A stretch of DNA of 16,022 nucleotides from Zancudomyces culisetae (taxonomy: Eukaryota; Kickxellomycota; Harpellomycetes; Harpellales; Legeriomycetaceae): NCBI GenBank assembly GCA_001969505.1, contig LSSK01000549.1, positions 1 to 16,022 of the forward strand, in the 5' to 3' direction. The notes under the pieces were generated by a model, which was not told the origin of the DNA, made no database searches, and worked only from the letters and a program-made list of their open reading frames with translations. Position 1 is the stretch's first letter, and the number at the start of each line of letters is the position of its first letter. Made by a program: the position numbers and the translations under genes. This document shows, piece by piece, positions 1-6,712 of this stretch.

Positions 1-39
1 TTTTAGCCTCAACAAGCTGCTTACGTTGAAGTTGGATAG
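1..39 (+). other. Possible 3' end of an upstream gene (terminal exon)
   Basis: The window opens with TTTTAG, which could be a 3' splice site, followed by an open stretch in frame 7-39 reading PQQAAYVEVG and a TAG stop at 37-39. The codons (GCT, GTT, GTT) resemble real coding sequence in this region. A second frame is open to a stop at about 72, so the call is ambiguous. Nothing identifies the protein, and the body of any gene would lie outside the window. Confidence 0.15.
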
Positions 40-410
40 GAGAATGGAAAGAAAAAAAATTTTTTTCTATTAATTTTTTGGGGAGAATGGTTTTTAATTT
101 TAAGGGCAATTGCCGAGATTCCAGGCAACCTTGCAAAGAAAAACAAGCTAAAAAAAATTTTTTTTTCTGATTATGCTTATTATTATTATTATTATTTTTT
201 TTTTTTGGGAGGTGTGGTTGAGTGATTGCTGATTATTACAATATAGTTAGACACTTAAATTACGGCTTTTGTTTTAAATGATAGGTTGCCAATAATCCAA
301 TCCTATAATAATATTAATTTTTTTTAAATAACAATCTGGCAATTCGAAAAAAAAAAAGGTTAATGTAGATCTTAATAGCAAAGTACAACATAGTAAAAAT
401 AAATAAATAA
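40..410. promoter_or_regulatory. AT-rich upstream region of RRS1 with A-run/T-run tracts and microsatellites
   Basis: No gene is visible here. The stretch holds two A8T7-9 tracts (51-67 and 150-167) that resemble nucleosome-excluding poly(dA:dT) or yeast RRPE elements, a TTA microsatellite (about 176-196) and an AAAT microsatellite (about 395-415). An ATG directly followed by TAG (363-368) would be a minimal start-stop uORF if the transcript begins upstream of it. It is most likely the promoter and part of the leader of the arginyl-tRNA synthetase gene. There is no convincing TATA box. Confidence 0.45.
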
Positions 411-701
411 ATAAACAAAAAAACCTTTCCAACCATAACAGGTTATAAACTATTTGTTAAAAAAAAATTAGATAAACTGGCAACTTTACTTAGCGGAATA
501 CGAGTGCTAGCAGGGCTAAAAGATCCTATAAAAAACCAAACGAGACGATTCAAAGGCGTAGGAATAGTAATAAGCTACTATACCCATACCAATACCCATA
601 CCCATATCCAGCAAGCGGCATACAGTAGTATCAGTACAAGAAAATATAGCAGGCTAAGCACAGCAATTAGAGAAGGTAAAAGAGAATACCAAGAATCAAA
701 G
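411..701 (+). other. In-frame stop-free 5' extension of RRS1; candidate non-AUG mitochondrial presequence
   Basis: The RRS1 frame has no stop from 411, just after TAA 408-410, up to the ATG at 702, and no in-frame ATG. A CTG at 477-479 sits in strong initiation context (A at -3, G at +4) and would add 75 residues beginning MATLLSGIRVLAGLK. Up to residue 65 the extension has ten Arg/Lys and one acidic residue, is rich in Ser/Thr/Ala, and carries STRKYSRLSTA at about 53-63, which looks like a matrix-targeting and processing region. Fungal synthetases are known to make mitochondrial isoforms from upstream non-AUG codons (yeast ALA1 from ACG, GRS1 from TTG). Use of this codon here is inference. 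A spliced upstream ATG or an untranslated leader are alternatives. Confidence 0.45.
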
Positions 702-2399
702 ATGTTTAAAGAATACAAAGATGCGGTAGCGACTCAATTGTCGGAATTATCAGGAGTTGACAAGCAAGTGATTTTGGGGGCAATAGAAGCACCAAAAGTA
801 GCAGACCACGGAGATTTGGCAGTAGCAATACCAAGATTGAGAATAAAGGGCAACCCAGTACAATTGGCCAAGGAATATGCAGAAAAGGTCAAGACTGGTG
901 AGCTGATAACCGGATCACAGGCAATTGGACCATTTTTGAACTTTAGTATCAATAAAGAAAAGCTTAAGCAGGCGGTATTGAGAGAGGTATTCCAAAAACG
1001 AGAAAAGTATGGAGAAAACCAAAACAGTGCAGGCAAAAAAGTGTTGGTAGAATTCAGCAGTCCAAATATTGCCAAACCTTTCCATGCAGGACACTTGAGA
1101 AGTACAATTATTGGAAACTTTGTAGCAAATCTGCACAAGGCCAATGGATGGGACACAACAACAATCAACTATTTGGGAGATTGGGGCAAGCAGTACGGAT
1201 TGTTGGCAGTTGGATATACCAAATATGGAAACGAGAGCGATTTGGAACGCGATCCAATCCAACACTTGTTTGATGTGTATGTAAAAATCAACAATGACGC
1301 AACAGAAGACCCAACAATTCACGACCAAGCGCGCGAATACTTCCGAAAGATGGAAGAGGGAGACGAAGAGGCATTGGCACTGTGGAGCCGATTCCGTACT
1401 CTGTCAATAGAAAAGTACAAGCAGACATACGACAAGCTAAACATCCACTTTGATGTATACTCAGGAGAATCAACAGTCAAGGAAGGCATTGAAGTTGTGC
1501 AGAAGCGAATGGAGGAAAAGGAACTGCTCAAGGATTCCAATGGTGCAAAGATTGTTGACTTGGAGAAGTTCAAGTTGGGAGTGGCAGTAGTCCGAAAGAA
1601 GGATGGAACCACATTGTACCTAACCAGAGATCTGGGAGCTTCGTATGAACGATACCAAACGTACCACTTTGACAAGTCATTCTACATTGTGTCATCGCAG
1701 CAGGACCAATACCTCAAACAGCTGTTCAAGATTGTTGATCTAATGGGATTCGAATATGCTGGAAAAATGGAACACGTCAACTATGGTCTGGTCAAGGGTA
1801 TGAGTACCAGAAAGGGCACTGTTGTCTTTTTAAGTGACATTCTCGACCAAACCACCGAAGCTGTTCACGATTTGATGAAACAGAACCAGTCCAAGTACGA
1901 GCAAATCGACGATCCTCAATACGTTGCTGAATCTGTCGCTGTCTCTGCCATCGTTATCCAAGATCTCTATGCCCGCAGAATCAAGGACTATACTTTTGAT
2001 TGGTCTCGTATGCTGTCCTTTGAGGGTGATACTGGTCCTTACTTGCAATATGCTCATGCCAGACTCTGTTCTGTTGAACGAAAAGTCGCCGACTCCGTTC
2101 CTCTTACCTCCGAAATCGACTACTCTCTTCTCTCTGAGCCTGAAGCCTTTACCATAATCGATCTCATTGCCAAATACCCCGATCTTGTTTCTTCCTCCAT
2201 GTCTACTCTTGAGCCTTGCAACTTTGTCCAATACGCTCTCAAGCTTTCCCACGCTGTTAGTGCCGCTTGGGATTCTCTCTGGGTTGTTAACCAGGCTCCT
2301 GATGTTGCCGCTGCTAGATTGTTGCTCTATGTTTGTGCTAGATACACTCTTGGAAACACCTTGAGACTATTGGGTCTTAGACCTCTAGAACGAATGTAA
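702..2399 (+). CDS. RRS1: Arginyl-tRNA synthetase, class I, cytosolic type
   Basis: Charges tRNA-Arg with arginine using ATP; class Ia synthetase, acting in the cytosol and possibly also in mitochondria. From the ATG at 702 (A at -3) the protein is 565 residues, near the roughly 600 of fungal cytosolic ArgRS. Order of parts: N-terminal additional domain (about 1-90, ending in AIPRLRIKG type sequence), Rossmann catalytic core with the HIGH-type signature FHAGH at 127-131 after SSPNIAKP, the GDWGKQ and YSGES blocks, and the KMSKS-equivalent MSTRKGT at 367-373. The all-helical DALR anticodon-binding domain follows (about 430-565) and ends in GLRPLERM, the typical terminus. The gene is intronless. 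Synonymous codon choice changes sharply near 1800: Ala codons end in A/G in 20 of 25 cases before it and in T/C in 19 of 19 after it (hand count). Identity is very secure; only the start or starts are open. Confidence 0.97.
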   Translation: MFKEYKDAVATQLSELSGVDKQVILGAIEAPKVADHGDLAVAIPRLRIKGNPVQLAKEYAEKVKTGELITGSQAIGPFLNFSINKEKLKQAVLREVFQKREKYGENQNSAGKKVLVEFSSPNIAKPFHAGHLRSTIIGNFVANLHKANGWDTTTINYLGDWGKQYGLLAVGYTKYGNESDLERDPIQHLFDVYVKINNDATEDPTIHDQAREYFRKMEEGDEEALALWSRFRTLSIEKYKQTYDKLNIHFDVYSGESTVKEGIEVVQKRMEEKELLKDSNGAKIVDLEKFKLGVAVVRKKDGTTLYLTRDLGASYERYQTYHFDKSFYIVSSQQDQYLKQLFKIVDLMGFEYAGKMEHVNYGLVKGMSTRKGTVVFLSDILDQTTEAVHDLMKQNQSKYEQIDDPQYVAESVAVSAIVIQDLYARRIKDYTFDWSRMLSFEGDTGPYLQYAHARLCSVERKVADSVPLTSEIDYSLLSEPEAFTIIDLIAKYPDLVSSSMSTLEPCNFVQYALKLSHAVSAAWDSLWVVNQAPDVAAARLLLYVCARYTLGNTLRLLGLRPLERM

Positions 2400-2572
2400 T
2401 CTGAAAACTATCCTCCTCTTTTATTTTTCTCCTCCCATTCCTTTTTTTTAATTTATTTTAATTTTTTGATCTCCTTTTTCTTTTTCTTCTCTTTCGTTTT
2501 CTTTAATTTCTAAATAATAAATAATAAATAATAATGCAAACTCAAGCATAACATCATTTTTTTTTTTACAGA
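2400..2572 (+). terminator. RRS1-LYRM2 spacer with AATAAA-like array
   Basis: Short T/C-rich spacer between two same-strand genes. A 7-base unit (TAAATAA) is repeated about three times at 2511-2533, giving several overlapping AATAA/AATAAA polyadenylation-like signals for RRS1. The spacer ends in a T-run plus TACAG at about 2560-2571, a good-looking 3' splice site directly in front of the next ATG. No promoter element is obvious, so LYRM2 must start transcription here or inside the RRS1 3' end. Confidence 0.4.
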
Positions 2573-2925
2573 ATGATTAAGAACCCAAACTTGTCACTAA
2601 AGCATGTAAGTCGCATACCATCACATCCTACCACATTCGTTGTTCTTGACAACTAACCTCCAACTTTGTCTTTCCCTCCTAAAAAAAATAGTTTGTCTTG
2701 AGGGCAAGAATCTTGCATTTATACCGTGACTACATTCGCTGTGTAAATAGTAAGTCAAAGATATTTTATCCTATTGACCACCATCACCACCATCAAAATC
2801 AAAATAAACCATTATTCTTACCACTATTCTGTTATACTATAGAATTATCGGATATCGAGACCAAAGCTCATTACCGAACATGGATTCGAACCGATTTCGA
2901 AAAATTCAAATCTCTTGACCATGTA

Positions 2926-2956
<31 letters not shown>

Positions 2957-3130
2957 CTAAACTAAACTTGTCTTTTAACACTCTCTCCCACACTCCCCAC
3001 CCCCTCCTACTACCTTCACTTTCTTTACACATTTTCACATATACTAAATTCATAGGAACAGTCAAAATTCTTGTATTCTAGACTGTTTGCCGACTATAAA
3101 TCGTGGCAATCTTTCACCTCTTCTTCCTAG
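2573..3130 (+). CDS. LYR motif-containing protein, LYRM2-like
   Basis: Small mitochondrial LYR-family (Complex1_LYR) protein. Family members are tripartite-helix adaptors that bind acyl carrier protein and assist Fe-S or respiratory-complex assembly; LYRM2 is linked to complex I in animals. Spliced model: exons 2573-2605, 2692-2749, 2843-2922 and 3056-3130, giving 81 residues. All junctions are GT-AG (donors GTAAGT, GTAAGT, GTAAAT) and the frame is kept throughout. The N-terminus NLSLKHFVLRARILHLYRDY matches the LYRM2 pattern (T/S-L-K-x-F-V...LYR): the LYR tripeptide is at 21-23 and conserved-type Phe residues at 49 and 52. The order ETKAHYRTWIRTDFEKFKS fits LYRM2 better than LYRM1/4/7. The protein is short, but this is normal for the family. 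The gene lies 173 bases behind RRS1. Orthology to LYRM2 specifically is a recall-based judgement. Confidence 0.85.
2923..3055 (+). other. LYRM2 intron 3 carrying an (ACTAA)7 array
   Basis: The third intron starts GTAAAT and ends TTCATAG. Eight bases into it begins a perfect tandem array of seven ACTAA units (2931-2965, plus a trailing ACT). The probable true branch site is TACTAAA at about 3041-3047, 8 bases before the acceptor, so the array repeats the same branch-site word at the wrong end of the intron. Confidence 0.8.
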
Positions 3131-4123
3131 TCAGCTATAAAAAAGTACATCTCTTTCTCTTCATCTTTCTCTTTCCCACACCAATCTGCCAAACTCTAGA
3201 GAAGCAAGGAAAGTGATAACTTGATGTAACTTGACTATTATAACCCTAACTCGCAAAAAGAAAGGAGAAAATAGAAAATACAAAGAGAATATGAGCTAAA
3301 TTTTATATATATATAAATACTTCTTAGTCACCATTAACCTCTTTCTTTCTTGATTTCATCCACATTATCTTTCTTAATTTATTACCATTTGTATCTAGAA
3401 TTTATAACTATTTGATTTATAAACCCACGATAAAAAAAAAGTTGTAGTTTCAACATGACACTAAACTTGGTTTTTTGGTTGTTATACCTTTATTGCTCAA
3501 CTCTCCTTTTGTTTGCTCTTCTTTCTTTTTCTCCCTTCTTTTTGCTTATACCTGGCTTTTTTTTTTCTATCTGTTTATACATGAATCACAGACACACTTG
3601 ATCTAAGCATACTTTTCGATTAAATTGGCGACAAATTTATAAATCCCCAAGAAAATAAAATCCTGAAACAAAATCCTGGTTCTTTTTTTTTTTCCATCCC
3701 CTCCCCCCACCCACCCACCTTCCTCACACCCCTTCACTTTCTCCCGTTCTTTGCTTCCTCCTTTTATTCAACTTTATCTATCTTCTCACCCTTACATTTT
3801 TCCACGCATTTCATTTACATTTGCTTGTGATTTACATTTTAAATCACATCAATAATCCCATCCAGTTTGATTCGTTTTTTTACTTTTTTTTAATTTTTAT
3901 TATCCACCTATCCCACACACATATGTACATACATACATACACATACACATACCCACACACTTCCCTTTTAAAAAGTATTCTGAGCTTTTTTTTTTGGTTA
4001 TACTTTTAAACTAAGCATAACAAACAAAAACTATTTTAGAATAAAATACTTTACCCTTGACCCCATTTCTCTCTCTCTCTTTTTTTTTATACAGATTTAA
4101 TAATATTCAATTGTAATTCCAAG
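3131..4123. promoter_or_regulatory. Intergenic region between LYRM2 and ARO7; ARO7 leader at its end
   Basis: About 1 kb with no supported gene on either strand. It is pyrimidine-rich on the + strand, with TATATATATA-type sequence near 3303-3317, TTTATAAA near 3635-3642, a C-run cluster at 3698-3716, a CATA/CACATAC microsatellite at about 3920-3960 and a CT run at about 4070-4081. The end of the region (CT run, T-run, TATACAG at 4088-4094) looks like a 3' splice site 29 bases before the ARO7 ATG, suggesting a 5' UTR intron whose donor I could not place. Short open frames here are low-complexity T/C translations. Confidence 0.4.
3698..3716 (-). other. C-run cluster: quadruplex-forming on the - strand
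   Basis: Four C tracts of 4, 6, 3 and 3 bases are separated by single bases (T, A, A). The complementary strand therefore meets the simple G3+N1-7 rule for a G-quadruplex with one-base loops. It lies about 410 bases upstream of the ARO7 ATG. Formation in vivo is not shown. Confidence 0.5.
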
Positions 4124-5772
4124 ATGGCAAACTTATTAATATCCGGCCCTATCTCTTTAGCAACGCTTAGGGATACTTTAATCCGCCTAGAAGATACTAT
4201 AATTTTCAGTAAGTCCCCCCCTCCCCCCTCCCCCCAGTCGGTCACGTTCTCTCTCTCTCTCTTTCATTTTTTATTTCGCTTTAACTTTTACTTTTACTTT
4301 TACTTCTACCCATTCCCATTCCCATTCCCATTCCCCCTCCCCCCTCTTTTTTTTCTTTTTCACTCTTATAGTTCTTTCCAATCATATCATACTTTTGTAC
4401 TAATCAAATTTCACAACCATACTTTTAAGGTTTGATTGAAAGATCACAATTCGCACAAAACTCCAGCATTTATAAACCCAATATTATCAAGTTTGCCGAT
4501 GGATTCCAGGGTTCCTTTTTGGAATGGTTCTTGTTAGAAGTCGAAAACGTTCATGGTAAGCACTGTCCAATCTACATATATATATATTTACATATTTTCT
4601 AACCTTTCTGTCATGTTTATATTAAAAGAAATCTAATTTACCTTACTCATCTCCGCTCGTTATGTATTATTTGTATATTCACAGCCAAAGTAAGAAGATA
4701 TCAAAGGTAATACTAAAAATACACACACACACATTTTTGGTTAGTAGGGGAAAATGATGAGCTCCAATTACTAAACCTATTTCTAAAGAAAACCCCATCA
4801 CATATTCAATATATTATACGCTATAAATTACAACTTTTAAATAAACCATTACCATTATATGTATATGTATATGTATATAAATTAAACACTATTCCTCTCC
4901 ATCCCCCCCGGTTATCTCAGTATCAAGTTTTTCATTTTTTATTCTAAATAATAGTCCTGACGAGTATCCATTTACCAAAACATCCACCACACCTGTCCTA
5001 GAACCGCTAGACTATCCATCCCACCTACACGAACAGGGTAAACTTATCAACGTGAATGACGAAATCAAAGCTATATACCTTGACTTTGTTGTACCTCGTA
5101 TTTCAAAGCCTGGTGATGACTCGAATTATGGAAGTTCAGCTACAAGAGATATCGAGTGTTTGCAAGCCTTGTCAAGAAGAATTCATTATGGTAAATATAT
5201 ATTTTTATATTCTTACACTCACACTCACACTCACACTCATTCTCATTCTGATTCTCCCTCTCCCTCTTTTACTTTATATTGAATTACGATCTCTTCTATG
5301 GGTTCAACATCTACAATACCATGTTGTCTATCAATTTGGGATAACCTATTGTTCCCTTACAAATCTTTTTTTTTGTATTTGGGATTCATGTTTGAGAACT
5401 GTTTTGCCATCGTTATTTTATTTTATTTTATTTTTAGGAAAGTTTGTTGCGGAATCGAAATTCACTGATCCAAAATACCAAGAGAAATACATTGAGCTCA
5501 TCAAAAACAAAGATCGGGACGCCATAATGGAACTTCTTACCGATTCCAATGTTGAAAAAAAACTTTTAGACCGTGTAAGAACCAAGTGTGAAATCTTTGG
5601 ACAGGATTTGAGCGTCTCCACCCAGACTCAGACCCAGACCCAAGATCCTTTGTCGAATACTTCCAGTGGATTACGCGTTAGTTCTGACACTGTTGTACAA
5701 CTATACCGTGACTACATTATCCCACTTACCAAGAAAGTCGAAGTTGAATATCTTCTCCAAAGACTAGATTAA
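4124..5772 (+). CDS. ARO7: Chorismate mutase (AroQ, fungal ARO7 type)
   Basis: Rearranges chorismate to prephenate, the committed step to tyrosine and phenylalanine, in the cytosol. Spliced model: exons 4124-4208, 4430-4555, 4685-4706 (a 22-base microexon), 4955-5190 and 5438-5772, all GT-AG, giving 267 residues (yeast enzyme 256). Landmarks that match the all-helical dimeric fungal enzyme: LRDTLIRLEDTIIF at 15-28 with Arg16 in the catalytic position, RRYQSPDE spanning the microexon junction, NYGSSATRDIECLQ at 135-148, SRRIHYGKFVAESKF with Arg153 and Lys164 (yeast R157 and K168), and TKKVEVEYLLQRL with Thr254 and Glu258 (yeast T242 and E246). The Gly-Ser pair at 137-138 belongs to the Tyr/Trp allosteric region. 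A (TQ)n low-complexity loop at about 205-212 is an insertion relative to yeast. By hand alignment Ser stands where yeast has the allosteric switch Thr226, and Asp where it has Asn194. All four introns are full of simple repeats. Confidence 0.95.
4215..4344 (-). repeat. C-tract/CT/TTTTAC/CCCATT repeats in ARO7 intron 1
   Basis: Straight after the GTAAGT donor come C runs of 7, 6 and 6 bases split by single T (4215-4235). Then follow a CT run (about 4246-4261), TTTTAC repeats (about 4282-4303), four CCCATT units (4309-4332) and C runs of 5 and 6 (4333-4337, 4339-4344). The last part supplies six consecutive C tracts with short spacers, so the template strand can form a G-quadruplex and the non-template strand an i-motif. 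The CCCATT unit is telomere-like in form but is not the usual fungal telomere repeat (CCCTAA). Confidence 0.75.
4707..4954 (+). other. ARO7 intron 3 with AC and TATATG microsatellites
   Basis: The intron is 248 bases, with donor GTAATA and acceptor AATAG. It carries an AC run (about 4716-4730) and TATATG repeats (about 4856-4878). An ATGATGA word near 4754 resembles a snoRNA C box, but no D box or closing stem was found, so no snoRNA is called. Confidence 0.7.
5191..5437 (+). other. ARO7 intron 4 with CACACT and TTTTA microsatellites
   Basis: The intron is 247 bases, with donor GTAAAT and acceptor TTTTTAG. It contains CACACT repeats (about 5213-5239) and a TTTTA array (about 5415-5435) that merges into the acceptor's pyrimidine tract. 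An open frame runs through the intron but has no protein-like content. Confidence 0.75.
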
Positions 5773-5927
5773 TTAATGACGTAAAAGGGATGTTATTATT
5801 ATTACTGTTTTTACCTTATTTTTTATGTTGTTCTATTGTGGATATATAGGAATAAACAATTATTAGTACTTTGTACTTTGCATGTTTTTTTTCTTCTCTT
5901 CATCATCTCTTCCCTTCTCTCATCTCT

Positions 5928-5978
5928 CATCTCTCAACTCTCTTCCTCTCATCTCTCAACTCTCTTCCTCTCATCTCT
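5928..5978 (+). repeat. 22-bp perfect tandem repeat, 2.3 copies
   Basis: Two identical 22-base pyrimidine units (5928-5949 and 5950-5971) are followed by seven more matching bases. Each unit reads CATCTCTC, AACTCTC, TTCCTCT. It lies in the ARO7 3' flank, about 75 bases after the AATAAA signal. Confidence 0.9.
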
Positions 5979-6231
5979 ATTCTTATTTTTTTCTTTTCCT
6001 CCTGTTATTATTTGCTTAAATTTTTTTTAAAACTGACCTTCCTTCCCTCCTTCCTCTGCTTTTTAAACACACAATCCCTTTTTCAACTAGCGTATCAACT
6101 TTCATACCATCCTATAATAGTCACGATAGAAAGTGTGCCCCTCCCCCCCATTCATAAAACCTGGACCAACAAAAATGAAATACAAAGTGACTTTCTCACC
6201 ATCACATGACTAGTTCCTGACCACCTTTTTT

Positions 6232-6301
6232 ACGCGGAAAAGTTAATACCCACTATTCTTCTATCTCTCAAAAAAATAGCCAAAATAAATTTTTTCCGCG
6301 T
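6232..6301. repeat. 10-bp perfect inverted repeat ACGCGGAAAA/TTTTCCGCGT
   Basis: Arms at 6232-6241 and 6292-6301 are separated by 50 bases. The arms are GC-containing words in an AT-rich setting, with outward-facing ACGCG cores. This arrangement suits a dimeric or paired DNA-binding protein better than an RNA hairpin with a 50-base loop. No gene start was found next to it. Confidence 0.7.
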
Positions 6302-6660
6302 TTTTTTCTGCGCACGCTCCAGGTCGTGTGACACCTCTTGTCATCTATTATGTGTGGGAGAGGAGGGAGGATTGAGGATTTTTGTTCGAAACAATGGGTC
6401 ATTATCTAACTTATCATCAACACCGATATTTCCGGGCATTATGTGTATTGAAAATCTGTAGTGTATTGACATTTCTTTACCCTATCAAAGTAGATTCGTG
6501 ACACATTTTTACATTTACAAGTGTGGGAATGTATTAAAATTTTTTTTAAATGTTTTTTTTTTTTGGTAATCGTTAATTCGGTTTTTTTTGTAAAATCCGC
6601 TAAAAACTTAATCCAATGTTATTCAATAGGGGTTAAATTGAAATAATGTTCAGGAGTATT

Positions 6661-6712
6661 GGGGGGAGGGGGGAGGGGTGGGTAAAAAAAGGAAAAAGAG
6701 TAAGGGGGTGGG
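6661..6712 (+). other. G-run cluster: quadruplex-forming on the + strand
   Basis: G tracts of 6, 6, 4 and 3 bases lie at 6661-6682 with single-base loops (A, A, T), followed by G5 and G3 at 6704-6712. This is a textbook short-loop quadruplex sequence and the only strong one on the + strand in the window. Confidence 0.65.

Noticed and set aside
2882-2893. GGATTCGAACC, resembling a reversed tRNA B box
   Set aside because: It lies in LYRM2 exon 3 codons, the flanking bases do not form a T stem, and no A box or acceptor stem is present on the - strand.
4750-4955. ATGATGA in ARO7 intron 3 as a C/D snoRNA C box
   Set aside because: No CTGA D box occurs within the intron and no terminal stem pairs around it.
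5056-5280. Long open frames running through ARO7 exon 4 into intron 4
   Set aside because: They are the coding exon read in the right or wrong frame and continued into repeats; the true exon ends at the GTAAAT at 5191, as the conserved HYG/KFVAE junction shows.
5836-6209. Open frames of 64 and 112 codons
   Set aside because: Their translations are Ser/Leu/Phe runs from CT-rich repeats with no domain-like content.
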